A DNA stretch of 64,000 nt from Odiellus spinosus (taxonomy: Eukaryota > Arthropoda > Arachnida > Opiliones > Phalangiidae), in contig OY987240.1 in NCBI GenBank assembly GCA_963920705.1, positions 4,883,426 through 4,947,425 of the forward strand. The letters run 5' to 3'. Below are positions 31,163-43,514 of the stretch, in pieces. The position numbers and the translations under genes were made by a program. The notes under the pieces are model-generated. The model was not told where the DNA came from. It searched no databases and saw nothing but the letters and a program-made list of their open reading frames with translations. Every line of letters starts with the position of its first letter. Within the stretch, counting starts at the first letter, position 1.

Positions 31163-31949
31163 ACTCTTCTACGTTAGTATTAACTTAATTTAACATAACT
31201 TATCTTTTAACTCAATTTAATTTAATCTAATCTAATTAAACTTATTCTAATTCAATTTAACTTAATCTAATATTATTTAACCTAATTTTCGTATTACCTA
31301 AAATTTAAAATAACCTAATTTTTTAAAAGTAACTTAACCTAATTTTAAACATACAATACATTTGTATAATTTTTATTGCCCACTCTACATTTTGTCCTTT
31401 CTCTTGGAGAACATACTTGCAAGAGCTCTAATGGCCTTATGACCCTAGCTCTACTCAAAAACTGAAAAAGAAAAAGAAAAGACTAGCAGGTGGAACCGCT
31501 TCATAGAGTGTAATACAGTGGAAGGCCAGCGAAACACTTCGCCAAAAAGTGCTTCGCTAGCCTCTACAGTGCTTGCCCTTCCACTTCTGATAGCCCCCTA
31601 TTCGTGAAGCATTGGATATTTCAGAAATTTTATAAGGAACGAACCACTGAGAGAATTTTAAACGAGACCTTGCTCCCTCGAAGCTCCTTAAATTGGAAGC
31701 TTTGTTTTCTGAGCCTCATTTGCCCTACAAAATTTTGTCATGGGCTCTAAATCCAGCCACCCATGATGGATCATGTGAGTTAGGGCTGCGCTCCATTGAG
31801 AGATGGGCAGCTTTAGTGTAATTTTCTATATTATTTGTGAATGTGTATATTATTATAGTTTATACTCCAAACAGTTAATATTAGAAAACATAGATAAAAC
31901 AATTCAAAAGAAACACAATATTTATAAAAAAGGCCAAAATATGAGATAT
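31163..31949. other. No gene seen; AT-rich tract with short 'aatttaac' words
   Basis: Between 31180 and 31370 the sequence is a loose string of 'ttaat/taaccta' words, perhaps a decayed relative of the telomere-like tract. The segment 31490-31600 contains a weak inverted pair around 'agtgcttcgctagcctct'. I recognise nothing coding. Confidence 0.4.
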
Positions 31950-32874
31950 ATATACTATCATGAGTGAATCATATACACTTCCTATATGTTTCTTACGCCT
32001 AATTGAACTAATATATCCAACTGTTTCTTCCAAGTCTGGCTCGCCGAGGGAGGGGTGGAGGGGCAGGGTGTAAAGTATGACTAAAGAGTCGCCGTCTTGT
32101 GGCGAAGAATAATTTTTTGATCGTCCGCTTGAAGATTTAGGTTTAGAAGCGACACGGATTTGTCAGATCCCCTTTTTTAATAATATTTATTTCACAACCA
32201 AAGTTGTAGGAGCCCACAGCCTATTAAACTTATCGTTTATATAAAGTCATGGCTTTGGTTTCTATTTTGCGTAGAAAAAGCGTAGAAAATAATCTTCGCC
32301 TTTACCGAGCATCCCGCGTTACGCGGGTCTCCCACCTTCGCCTATTTGTTAAATATAAATTACCGTGATAATAATGAGTATTAATTTATTCGCCTATCTG
32401 GTATCACGCGTCTCGCGATCCTCGTTCACGATCTAAAACTACGAACGGGCGCTGATTTCCATCCGCGAACCTTATTTAGAATTCAACGGCGCTTTTAACA
32501 AATCTGACAATATTAAGGTCAAACTTACTTTAAATAAAATTTAGTTTATCATCTATGGCGAGAGATTTAGTCATTATAAATGTACCGGTAAACAGTTTGA
32601 AATTCCAACCTCCCTCTTAGGAAGAGAGGAAAAACCTAAGCTCCACCCAGGCCCAAAAACTTTGTACTGAAAAATACATTTTATTAGCTCGTAGCAACTT
32701 CCAAAGCTTTTACCGGATATACGTCAGCAGCAATAGTAGTTTCACCACTCGTTCGCTATGGTTCGCTTGTACCTGACGGAGGGGGGAAAGGCAGAAAACT
32801 GTGTTCCATCAAATTGTATTACCTTGGTAACTTATAGGGAGCGTATATGATTCACTCATGATACTATAAATATA
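31945..32874. mobile_element. Non-autonomous element of about 0.9 kb with terminal inverted repeats
   Basis: 'ctatcatgagtgaatcatatac' near 31955 and its complement near 32845-32867 form the ends, with similarity continuing inward ('cttcctata' against 'tatagggag'). The interior has no open frame of note. I could not define the target duplication. Confidence 0.55.
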
Positions 32875-33094
32875 ATTTAATGGTTCTAGATTTCTTTTGT
32901 TTTTTTGTTTACTCACCTTATTTTTGACACCTCAGGCCTACACTACTTTATTAAAGCTTCTACATTGTTTAATTTCTCTACTGCCAGCTAAAAAATTCAA
33001 ATTGTTTAAATTTTCAATTTTTACTGTTATTAATTCTAATTGTTTAAAATTCCACTGTCAGCCAATCAGCTGCTACAGAAAGTCTGCTTCCGCC

Positions 33095-33460
33095 TGTCAC
33101 GGCTCATGCGCAGATGAGCGCCGTGTTTAGAAAAACGGCTTGAGGGTGACTGACGGGAGCAGATGAGAGCCGAAGCAAAAACCGAATGGTTAGATTAGTA
33201 TTCCCAGACACCGCACAACTTTGTTTTCAGAACTTAACAATAAACTGTAGAAGCCAGACGTGATAGTCGTTTATTTATTCAAGGTTACATTCTAAATTCT
33301 AGTGTTATGCTTCTCCTTTTGCCTTATAAGACTAAGTTTGAACATGTCTTTGCCTGCATCGTTTTGTTTAAAATTAACCCTAAGCCGCCGGCGTCCTGGC
33401 AAGGTTTAAGATCTCCCCCTCGAATCCGTTACATTATTAAATGGCTCCCAACGTGGGGCC
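33095..33460 (+). repeat. Possible solo or decayed LTR with primer-binding-like site
   Basis: From about 33095 ('tgtcacggctcatg') the sequence contains an AATAAA (about 33239) and ends near 'ccgttaca', followed within 10 bp by 'tggctcccaacgtgggg' (33442-33458). That word resembles the Lys-type primer-binding sites of Gypsy-like elements. No polyprotein follows. The boundaries are guesses. Confidence 0.35.
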
Positions 33461-33824
33461 TTGACAGGTTTAAGATTACCACCCTTCAATCCGTTATATT
33501 TGTTAATCTGTACATCACAATAATTTATAAATATAATCTACCAAATTAAGTAAAACAACAATTAAGTAAAACAACAAAATTATGCAGAAAGTGCAAAAGT
33601 GTGTTCTGACCTCGCTGCCCAATGAGTGTGAATTTCCAATAGATGAATGTCTACTACCACACAATCTTGGGTGTGTGAAAATCGTCAAGAGACTATTGTG
33701 TTTGGCAATAGCTACTCTCATTTTGTTAGAGCAGAAATTCCATTAAGTGATTTCCCCCTTCAAATAACTATGGTTTTGAACCTGGTGAGATCAGAAAATT
33801 TTCTAAAAAACAAAACTCCCAGAC

Positions 33825-33968
33825 TAGATTACTATTGTGCTGCTGCTCCTAAACTAACCTAAACCAATCTAACCTAACCTTGAGTTAAAATCCCATAGAG
33901 TAGGTTAGATTGGGTTGGATTGGTTTAGGTTAGGTTAGTTAAGAAACTCAACAGCACAATGTCGTAAT
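33825..33968. repeat. Small palindrome with degenerate telomere-like arms
   Basis: 'attactattgtgctg' and 'aaactaacctaaaccaatc' face 'gattggtttaggttaggtt' and 'cagcacaatgtcgtaat'. The centre contains 'aaaatcccatag', a word also present in the arms of the 30.7-kb palindrome. Probably a diverged member of a similar family. Confidence 0.6.
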
Positions 33969-34313
33969 CTATGGGATTTTAACATGGAAATTTTTAACAC
34001 TGAAATTCCTCTAGTATGTTTTGGTCTTCTTGTTCCCATAACTTTTGTAGCCAATTTGACTTTTTAACCTGGAAGAAAATGAGTTCTTTTAAATTTTTAT
34101 TATGTTTTTATTTTTTGGGTCAAGCAGGAGGTTATACTATAGGTTGTCAGTTAAAATTAAAGTCATCTACTTCTAATCCATATATATTATTGGATCTCAT
34201 TTAAACGTCTACTTCATTTGGGTAACGTAATTGTTTTGGATATGGCCCTGGGGGATAATAATACACATCGAAGGAAACATTTTTGGTTGAGCAAAGTTCT
34301 CTAAACCATCCCT

Positions 34314-34953
34314 GAAAGGCCGAAACAACCTATTTTTAATCGATAAAGAATGCTAAAATAATGAGAAAAACAATAATATAACTCACCAAAAATATTTCGT
34401 TATTTTATAATCAATTTCCAAAGTTCCGAAACTTGAAGATGCGCTAAGCCTAGGCTGCCTAGCTCGGTGAACCATGGTTGTATAAAGAACTAACGTTCAT
34501 GGATATTGCACTCGTACCTTCTGTAAGGCATTTTCAGTAGATCGCGGTTTCAGATAATTTCGTCCGCTAGCGACGGCGGAAGTGTGGCGCTTTTTGGGAA
34601 ATTTTGGCGAAACGAATTTCCTGTTTTACAAATTGTCGTCTGCACGTTCTGCAGTTTTTCAATTTCAAATGTGACGTAATGCCACACTTCCTGTCTAACG
34701 ACAAACATCGTTACTAGATGGCGCCAGTGAACATCGTGAATTCTGTTTATGCGTTTTTCTCGGAGTGCAATATCCATGAACGTTAGTTCTTTATACATCC
34801 ATGGTTCACCGAGCTAGGCAGCCTAGGCTTAGAATCGGAACTTCTTTGGAAATTGATTATAAAATAACGAAATATTTTTGGTGAGTTATTTTATTGTTTT
34901 TCTCATTATTTTAGCATTCTTTATCGATTAAAAATAGGTTGTTTCGGTCTTTC
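34314..34953. mobile_element. Foldback MITE of 640 bp
   Basis: Ends 'gaaaggccgaaacaacc' and the near-complement 'ggttgtttcggtctttc'. The arms run about 190 bp each, including 'taatcgataaagaatgc', 'caaaaatatttcgtta' and 'ctaggctgcctagctcgg', around about 250 bp of unique loop. No coding capacity. The 82-codon open frame in the loop is not recognisable. Confidence 0.75.
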
Positions 34954-35388
34954 ATTCTCCCTTTAAATGGTTTCTCAAAAACAAGGAAATTTCCTCGCCA
35001 GGGGAAGATGAATCACTTTAGGCAACATAATCTAGTGGAGGAGGTACATTTACTTCATCTTCCTGTTGGTTTTCATCATCTAGTTGATCATTTCCTTGAA
35101 TGTTTTTCATTTTTGGGACGCTGGTTGAATCGGATTTAGCTGATCCTTTCCTTTTTTATTTGGAAAGTCTGCCAATATTTATTTTCAGGATCTCTCGTCC
35201 CTTTTCTATGAGATCTTCGTCGTATTCTGAGCAACTGAAAGTTTTTTCTCTTTTTTTTTTTTTTAGATCTGGTTTATCTGGAGGGCTGGAAGAAGCGTCA
35301 GTCTTATCTTTCATCTCTCTGGTTTTTTCAGGAGTGGACTGGCCTTTTTGACCTTACCTTGTTTTTCTTTTCAGGGACCACTTCTCGG

Positions 35389-35888
35389 TTGGCAATATTT
35401 TTGATTTTTTTAAAAAAATCAAAAAAATTGATTTATTTGATTAAAATCAGATTTTTTTTGATTTTATTGATTTTTTTTGGATTTTTATTGATTTTCAACT
35501 TGGTCAAACTCAATCATTCAAATTAATGATAATTTCGATGACTTTCAACAATTGCCCTATTCAAATTTTGAATCACCGGTCCGTAGTACCTATTAACTTT
35601 ACTAATAACTTACGAAAGTTTTTTTTAACTTTTTAAGAAAAATAAGCAATATTATTGTTTCATTGTTTGTCACATGTCAGTGATAGGCAGTGAAAAGTTT
35701 AAAAAAGAAGATTAAAGAGCTTAAGTCTGTTTTGAAGGCTTGATAAAGTCTTAGTTTACTCCTGTGATCTGCTCCTGATAGACTTTTTTTTTTTTTTTTA
35801 AATACTCCAAATATCTTTGATTTAAATCGAATGATTTTTTTGAAAAAATCAATGATTTCAATCAAACTGATTTAAATCACCAGCCCTG
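35389..35888. mobile_element. hAT-like MITE rich in 'gattt' words
   Basis: The right end 'tgatttaaatcaccagccctg' is a common hAT-type MITE end. Flanks share CTTCTCG (35381-35387 and 35889-35895; the eighth base differs). The left end is diverged ('ttggcaatatttttga'). The body is a string of 'gatttttt' and 'aaaaaatc' words. Confidence 0.55.
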
Positions 35889-35899
35889 CTTCTCGAGAA

Positions 35900-36650
35900 T
35901 AGTTTTCAAGGCATAATCCTTGTCTCCCATCTAATTCTTGATCGATTTCTCTTGATTTCTTCTGAAGAGGAGGTAGAAGAGTTCAGTGCATGCGCTGGCC
36001 TGCCGCCTATTTAATTTCAGTAATCGTTTCTTCCTGAGAGGAACTTTCTAGTGGGAATCGGTTTTCCCAATCTTCAGAGGTAATAGGACTAAGTTCTAGA
36101 AAATATTCTTCAAAAGGAGAGATTCTTTCCTTGTCTTGTTCTATCACATTGTATCTTCTTTTTGGACTTGTTTCATCCAGATTAGGTCTGGGTTGAAGAT
36201 TTTCATTCCATTTTTCTTTTTTTTTAATCGATCTCAGGAGTGATTTTGTAATCCGGCTCTTGATCTCTTTCAGACCCTTCTATTCTTCACTTCGGAGCTA
36301 ACACCATCTCTTCATGAGGTAATACTCCCATCTCTTCTGATTCTAGCCTTTTTGGAGCTTCCTTAGTGTGATATAGTTTCAACTGATCAATGTTATTAGG
36401 CTCTACGATATTTTGTTTAGTGATAACATCTACCACAGGACTCTTTTTTTTTTTTTTTTTCGATTTGTATGGGCCAGACCATTTTGAACTTCGAAATATG
36501 CTTAAGGACTCAACTTTGTGTTAGAGCTATTTAGTGTTGAAGTTTTAGTTTCTGTAAGTGGGACTTAACTTTCTGTTAGTAAAATAGAAAAAAAAAAAAA
36601 TGACCGGGAATTTCAAAATAGGTCTAAAAAGTGTACTGACTACTGGGTGT
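35900..36650. other. No gene seen
   Basis: AT- and CT-rich sequence with homopolymer runs (T16 near 36447, A12 near 36590). Several short open frames could be read from 34.9 to 36.4 kb on the plus strand, but they change frame constantly and match nothing I know. Confidence 0.4.
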
Positions 36651-36659
36651 AAAAATAAG

Positions 36660-37440
36660 GGTATGAAACAAGAAGGAAAGACCGTATTCATATAATGCTT
36701 TACCCATCTCGTAAGTCGTATTCGCGAGGACCGAATTTAAGCTTTTCTCACTTGTGTATAATCTCGTTTTTTCCCTTTTTGGGTTTGATCAGAGGTATGT
36801 AATAACCCCCTTCGGTGGGAAGTATGAAAGCCCCTATACTACCAATGCTAAAAATCACGAACAACAAGAGCCTGCTGCTGACTATCTAGGCCACTAGCTC
36901 GCGCTGGACTTCTCAATGTCGCTGCTCTAGTAAATGGTCTTTGTATAAACAAGACGGCTCGATTTGTGTTTAGAACTTCCTGTCTCAGGAGTCAGGCTGC
37001 CTGTTAAAATGAAGTCGAAGGTTGACTTCAGCTCGCAAGTTCCGGAAGTGTGCGTAGGGAAAATTTAGTGAGGTTCAAAATGGTGTAACTATGTCGATCC
37101 GCCGCGATTTACGCCGGGCACTTGTTGTTCGTCGATTTTGCCTACCTTTCATACTTCCCCCCCCCCCGATGGAGGTTATTATATACCTCTGGAAAGACCG
37201 TATTCATATAATGCTTTACCCATCTCGTAAGTCGTATTCGCGAGGACCGAATTTAAGCTTTTCTCACTTGCGTATAATCTCGTTTTTTCCCTTTTTGGGT
37301 TTGATGAATATTAGAATTGAGGTAAATGTTTCACTAGTCAAATTGACTAGTTATCCCCCTGATTTTTATTAATTTTAGTACTCAGGGCATTTATTTTAGT
37401 AGTCAAATGCCGTGACTAGTGCCTTATTTCCAAGCCTGGT
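36660..37440 (+). repeat. Repeat copy A, inverted relative to 49.3-49.97 kb
   Basis: The sequence is nearly the exact complement of about 49310-49965. It consists of flanks of an older 'ccaagcctgg'-ended element plus a MITE (36790-37191). In this copy, the stretch 36675-36789 is repeated directly at 37190-37306, which the other copy lacks. Confidence 0.85.
36790..37191. mobile_element. 402-bp MITE with CAGAGGTAT ends, copy A
   Basis: CAGAGGTATGTAATAAC on the left mirrors the right end GTTATTATATACCTCTG. It contains a C11 run. The right flank is displaced by the local direct duplication, but 'gtttgat' recurs at its end (37299-37305), consistent with a 7-8 bp target duplication. Confidence 0.75.
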
Positions 37441-38092
37441 CACATCTTCCACCTAGTAATATTTGGTTCTTGGTATTTGTTTCGTATCTAACTGGAAATC
37501 AAAAAGAAAAGTTTCAAATTTTTGGAATTTTTATATTCATATTATGTACAGTGTTTCGAAAATGTTGGTAGGATCGAGCTCCAGTAGGTTCTATGGGCTA
37601 TTTTAAGACTAAAATGTTCTATGACGTTTTGTCGTACGGGGCGCTGTTTAAGAGTTACAAAATGAATCATGTGCGGATGACCCCTTAACGTCCATTAATA
37701 AACGTATACTCAATGATAAAATACGTTTAAATGCACGCGCTTGATAAAAATTGATTTTATCATTAAGTATAAAGGTCATCCTCACATGATTAATTTCGTA
37801 ACTCTTAAACGGCGCCCGTACGTCAAAATGTCATTGAACATTTCAGAATCAACCGAAGCGCCAGTAAGAAATTGAAATTTTCGCTATAGCATAATTTGTT
37901 TTCGCTGACGTTCTAAAAATCTTGTGGGTTTACTCCAAATTTCGCCAAAAATTCAATTATTTTTATTTTCATCTTAAAATCTGGGAATCCTAGTTTTTTG
38001 AGCATAGAAACAAGTATACCTTTCATTAAGATCTGCCGACCCATGGTTGCATGCCTAGGTGAAACCATATGGAATGACCCAGAATATAATTA
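37437..38092. repeat. Diverged member of the 40-41-kb palindrome family
   Basis: Shares 'atatttggttcttggtatttg', 'ggtaggatcgagct' and, at the right, 'gatctgccgacccatgg' and 'cctaggtgaaacc', and ends 'ggaatgaccca' near 38092. The centre holds a different inverted pair ('aatgataaaatacg', 'tttatcattaagtat'). Confidence 0.7.
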
Positions 38093-38546
38093 TTGATTAT
38101 CACAGTGTTTAATTATTCCATACTAGAGCTGAACCTATCAGTTTAATTACCCTTTGAAATATTTTATGGTTCGTTATATAGCTGACTCCCTTTGATCATG
38201 AGTGTAGTTCAAATGTTCTCTGATGTTTGGTGTTTTTCTACTTCATTGTTTCCACCTTTAAACTTTAATGTTTAAGATACAAATTTAAGTTTCGAGAAGG
38301 CTACGTCAGCAGGGAAATGCCATTGATTTTTCATACGAAAAATATAAACTAAGAATTTTTGGAGAGTAAAGGAGAAGTAACCCTTAACATTACAGGAAAA
38401 TTTTGAAATAACACTAAAATTATATGAATAGTTGGAGAAATAATAGTTTGTCTCTTTAATTGAATTTATTTTAAATACCAGCGTCACTATGGTTAACCAA
38501 TTTAATGTATTTAAAACTTTAAATAATTTTTCTTTTAAAAGGAAAC

Positions 38547-39068
38547 ATGGCGAAGAAAAAGAAACCACTCTCTGCTAGTAGCCCATCCATTACTACAACA
38601 TCTCTTCCTTCATCGGTGATGGAAACTATTCTTCAAGTCTCTGAGGGGTCAATAGACAATACATCAGCTTCCATTATAAAGCACTCACCAGAACGAGTGC
38701 CATGTTTACCCGATGTAACCGAAAAAGCAAAAACCGCTCCAGCCTTTAAAAACACTGACTGGATTGCCAAAACATCGATTATCGTAAAACGGTCCAGAGC
38801 TTGGAAGAGCTTGAAGCAAATTTTAACCGCGGAGAGACAAATTCATGGACATAAGGCTACTCTATACTCTAATATTGATGCCCCACCATCAACTTGTTGC
38901 GTGAAAAAATATTCCGATATAAGCGGACTACCCGCAAAGTATACTGATCCTTTAACTAAATTGAAATACTCTAATACGAAAGAATTTAGGAAATTACGAT
39001 CTTTAGCCCCAGAGATAGTTCAAGGATATTTAAGCTTGAGAAAAGCTGAAATTTTAGCGCAGTTGTAA
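38547..39068 (+). CDS. INO80C: INO80 complex subunit C (Ies6 homologue)
   Basis: 173 codons, ATG 38547 to TAA 39066-39068. The C-terminal half is the YL1_C-type domain of INO80C/Ies6: 'KSLKQILTAERQIHGH', 'YSNIDAPPS', 'KKYSDISGLPAKYTDP' and 'GYLSLRKAE'. INO80C helps assemble the Arp5 module of the INO80 nucleosome remodeller in the nucleus. The N-terminus is a poorly conserved Ser/Thr-rich tail. The coding region is in one exon; an acceptor-like 'tttcttttaaaag' ends at 38541, six bases before the ATG, so a 5' UTR intron is likely. Length is close to the family norm. It is flanked by repeats but looks intact and single-copy, so I take it as a host gene. A retrocopy remains possible. Confidence 0.9.
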   Translation: MAKKKKPLSASSPSITTTSLPSSVMETILQVSEGSIDNTSASIIKHSPERVPCLPDVTEKAKTAPAFKNTDWIAKTSIIVKRSRAWKSLKQILTAERQIHGHKATLYSNIDAPPSTCCVKKYSDISGLPAKYTDPLTKLKYSNTKEFRKLRSLAPEIVQGYLSLRKAEILAQL

Positions 39069-39284
39069 ATTAAACTTACGAAGGGAATTTAAATTTATAG
39101 GTTTGGCTCTACTACTAATTTGTATACCTCGCCGTAGTAATATCAAACTTTACCTTTTTATTATTATCCAGACATTTCTTCCACGCATTCACCCGAGGCT
39201 TCTTTCTCTAACTAAACTGACTCCTTTTCACCCATCACTTTATTTTAGCTCGCAGTTGAACCTCTGTTTTCACAATTATAGGAA

Positions 39285-39318
39285 AATAAAGTCATACTGT
39301 CACCATTTTTGAAATAAA
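39285..39318 (+). terminator. Poly(A) signals of INO80C
   Basis: AATAAA at 39285-39290 and 39313-39318, 217 and 245 bp after the stop codon, are the first canonical signals on this strand. Confidence 0.5.
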
Positions 39319-39713
39319 AGTAAATTAAACTAGGCGGAAACTTTATTTAATTATTTTACCAAAAATGTGCAAACACGTCAGATCCTGCAGTTGATTTTTA
39401 TTTTGTATTGGTATAGTTTAATAAATATAAATGATAGTACTATTATCATTGATTTTTAAGAGCTAAATTTATACAATTTTTTTTCCAAAATGTGATCCAT
39501 TTATGTAATATTGGATTACATTTCAGAAAATACGGTATAATATAAATTATTTTATGCATATGTTCAAGAGGAGTTGACGGGGATTGGACGACTGGTACAT
39601 TTACTTTCTCATATTAATATTGTTTAAAAATTCTATATGTTATTACTTACATTAATTTCATGTAAAATTTTCATAATTTGTAAAACTTCCTTTATCACCC
39701 TATATTTTGAGTT

Positions 39714-39985
39714 CGTATGCAGAACTTCTAAAAGCAAAACCTCTAAAACATTTAGAAGTTCCGCACTTATATGTTTTGACTTTAGAGGGTCTGCCCTTTG
39801 ATTTACATGAAATGCTTTGCCCCTTAATTAAGTGTTTCTAAAACATCTAAGAGCACAAGCTCTATTTTATAGGTTTAGCTCTTAAGAAACCTAAAAGTGG
39901 CAAATCCTTTAAGAGCAGAACTTCTAGGGGTATAGTTCTCTCCCCCTCCTCAGATGCCTAACTTCTAAAATGGCGGAAATTTTTG
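39714..39985. repeat. Repeat shared with the left edge of the window
   Basis: Matches about 340-575: 'ttcgtatgcagaac', 'atgaaatgctttgcccc', 'agagcacaagctct' and the 'tatagttctctcccc' end. It leads straight into the large palindrome that follows. Confidence 0.75.
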
Positions 39986-39989
39986 AGGT

Positions 39990-41535
39990 TTTGCCCTGTA
40001 GGAAAAACAGCGTAACCTCTAAAAGCAGAAACTCTAAACCCAGAAGAACATAGTCAAAACTTCTAAGAGCAAAGCCTATAAGAGCAGAGCTTCTAAAAAA
40101 AAAAAAAAAGTTTTGCTTTTAGGGGTGTTGCTTATAGGGTCATTCCATACGGTTTCACCTAGGCATGCAACCATGGGTCGGCAGATCCAAATGAAATTTG
40201 GTACACTTGTTTCTATGCTTAAAAAACTAGGATTCCCAGATTTTAAGATGAAAATAAGAATAATTGAATTTTTGGCGAAATTTAGAGTAAGCCCACAAGA
40301 GTTTTAAAAAGTAAGCGAAAAAAAATTATGCTCTTGCGAAAATACCAATATCTTACTGGCGCTTCGGTTTATTCTTTGGAATTTACTCATGTTTATAGAG
40401 TAAAATGCGAGGAATCGGATGGTCATCTTGAAAATGGTCTACCTCTTTTAGTTTTTTATTGTTTTTAATTTTTTTAAATTTCGCGGGGGATCCTACAATG
40501 TGACGCGTGACGTCATGAGGCCCAACTTTTAAAAATTTTATTTTCGCTTTATTCAAGACCCCGAGGGCACATCTTTCACCTATTAAATGTTTGGTTCTTG
40601 GTATTTGTTTCGTATTTAACTGGTAATTAAAAACAAAAGTTTCAAATTTTTGGATTTTTAAATTTTATATTTTATTATACATACAGGGTGTTTCGAAAAT
40701 GGTGGTAGGACCGAGCTACAGGGGTTCTATAGGTCATCCGCACATGATTCATTTAAACGGCGCCCCATACGACAAAACGTCATAGAAAATTTTCGTCTTT
40801 AAATGGCTCATAGAACCCCTGTAGCTCGATCCTACCACCATTTTCTAAAAACCCTGTATGTATAATAAAATATAAAATAAATTTAAAAAATCCTAAAATT
40901 TTAACTTTTGTTTTTGATTACCAGTTAAATACGAAAGAAATACCAAGAACCAAACATGTACTAGGTGAAAGATGTGCCCTCGGGGTCTTGAATAACGCGA
41001 AAATAAAATTTTAAATGTTGGGCCTCATGTCGTCACACGTCACATTTTATAACCCCCCGCGAAATTTACAAAATTAAAACCAAAAAAAATAAAAGAGGTA
41101 AACCATTTACGAGATGACCATCGGATTCCTCGCATGAGTAAATTCCAAAGAATCATATATTGATATTTTCGCAAGAGCATAATTTTTTTTTTTTTTCGCT
41201 GACGTTCTTAAACTCTTGGGGGTTTACTCTAAATTTCGCCAAAAATTCAATTATTCTTATTTTCATCTTAAAATCTGAGAATCCTAGTTTTTTAAGCATA
41301 GAAACAAGTGTAACAAATTTCATTTGGATCTGCCGACCCATGGATGCATGCCTAGGTGAAACCGTATGAATGACCCTATAAGCAACACCCCTTAAAGCAA
41401 AACTTCTATTCTTTTTTTTTTAGAAGCTCTGCTCTTATAGGCTTTGCTCTTAGAAGTTTTGCCTATGTTGTTCTGGGGTTTAGAGTTTCTGCTTTTAGAG
41501 GTTACGCTATTTTTCCTACAGGGCCGATCTTAAAT
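39990..41535. mobile_element. 1.5-kb palindrome (foldback element) with GGTCATTCC internal ends
   Basis: Arms of about 750 bp pair across a short centre near 40765. The outer part (to 40136 and from 41379) is made of 'cctctaaaagcagaa' type words; the inner part begins GGTCATTCCATACGG at 40138 and mirrors at 41377. The flanks 'gttgcttatag' and 'ctataagcaac' are mirror images, so the whole unit is symmetric. Open frames of 62-69 codons on both strands are mirror copies of one sequence and not genes. Confidence 0.8.
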
Positions 41536-43179
41536 TTCCGCCCTTTTAGAGGTTTTGCCTTTTAGAAGTTTTGCATCTTTACCAAATTTTCTTCCCTCTC
41601 TCTAACTCCCCCTACCATCTTCCAGTCTTAGAGAAATATTGAACGTAAAACAGAAGAGCGAGGAGAGTTCGAGAGGGAGAAGAGGACAGAAGGTCCATTG
41701 TGTTTAAACTTGAAGTCAGTTGAAATTAAAAGAAATCAAATCCAGTTATTAGCATTTATCATACTATACGAACCAAAGAACTGGAATCATCGTCAGATTT
41801 ATCGCCTCGTGTAGTGCTGGGAGATCTTGGTATGGAAATGTTATTATTACAGGTGCTGTTTGAGCTAATATACATTTGATTATAATGATGCCCTAACTAT
41901 ATTACCCGTTTAAAGGACTTTCGGAATTATCATAAAGCCGAGCCAATTTTTCATTCATTGAGAGTGGCCTTATGGAAAAAAATTTAAACGCATGAATGTT
42001 AAGCTAAATTTTAATAAATATTTTGCTTACGAAAAAGGAGAAGATCTTTTCATATTTGACCTAAAACGAGATACAGGCGTTTTGGAAGGTGACATTAGGC
42101 ATACTCTACTTGGTGTATTAGGACTGGTAGGAATGTGTTGCAAGTTTCGGTCAGCGTTGATCCATCTACGTTTAATTAAATTTAATGTACAACTTTTATG
42201 GTTTTCTTCGTAATGCTCGTTAATTAGATGATAGTATGTTTACCTTGCTTTCTGGAATAGTCATGTTTTTGGCCACGATACGTTTCATTCTTACATTTCA
42301 CAGTTTCATGCTCGTCCCTAATTGAAAGAAACATCATTATAAAAATATGCAACTGACTTTAGTACTACACATAGTATAGGATCAAAATTACACTCACCAT
42401 ATATTAAACATAAAAGTTGCAAACTTTTCATTTGTATAACCAAGTTTATTTCTTTCGAGCGTCCACCTTACATCGTTATTATTTATTTAAACTTTCACAA
42501 ACTTAATGAAGATAAAAGGATTTAAATATCCTTAAGTAAAAAACTTCGCAAATTTAATTTCTCCCTGAGGCTGAGGGGCCTCTTCCAGAATATTTTCTCT
42601 GCTTATAGTTCTTTATCTCATTCTCAACTAAAAGGCGGGAAGTCCGGGAAAAAGCAGAAACTTATTTTCCCAATTTATAGTTTTTAACCCTTCTAGCCTC
42701 AGGTTAAAAAATGGACTCTACCAAAAATAGCCAATATTAGCCAGGTGGAAAATAATCTTGGCAGTGTGAACATAAATATTATGGAAAATAAAAAAAAATA
42801 TTATCAGGGCTAGTTCGACAGACGTGCCATCTATTTGTAGCGAGCGAACTACTTTAGACCTATGTGAAAAAAATATCCCATGCTAATGTACCTTTAAAAG
42901 ATCATCAACTGGAACAAATTCTACAAGATCCAGAGCAACATTTTCTCGTGAGAAAAAAGTTACATCCAAAAGTTCTCCTAGGATGTCAAAACAAGTCAAA
43001 ACGAAGGTTTGAATAAGCCATCGGCATTCCCAGCCTGGTTTAGAACTCCCCTGAATCCGTTTCAACACAATGAAAGGTCTAGGGAATAAATATCACTTGA
43101 GTTGGGCTTCATATGCCAAGTGCTTAATTATACATGCAATTTAAAGTTTAAAGTTCTGAATCTCTACTTTTTTCTTAAT

Positions 43180-43340
43180 ATACTTGAGTTTTGCGACTAA
43201 GATGTGCTTTAGATCCAGACTTTAATACTACTTAATAGCAAAAGCATAACTACTACCTAATGACGTTGCTATTAAATAGTTGGGCAATTATTAAAGTCTG
43301 GATCTAAAGCACATCCTAGTCGCATAAATCAAGTATAATA
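43180..43340. repeat. 160-bp hairpin MITE
   Basis: 'tatacttgagttttgcgact' with 'gtgctttagatccagac' pairs with 'gtctggatctaaagcac' and 'gtcgcataaatcaagtata' around a loop of about 55 bp. The terminal TATA suggests a TA-target family. Confidence 0.7.
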
Positions 43341-43514
43341 AAAAAATAAAGATTTAGAATGTTAAATAGGAAAGGCGAAATGGAAATTGATGTTAGACAG
43401 TTATATAAACGGCCACATACTTCTGGTCTCCTGAATTATGTTCTACAGCTTTAATGAATTGTTCCGCCTTCCATGCCCATTTTTTTTTTCAATGCGATTC
43501 AATATTATACAATA

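Noticed and set aside
34550-34798. 82-codon frame in the 34.3-kb foldback loop
   Set aside because: No motif; lies in a MITE loop and arm.
40113-41369. Small open frames 'MGRQIQMKF...' on both strands
   Set aside because: They are mirror copies in the arms of a palindrome, with no codon-level conservation visible.
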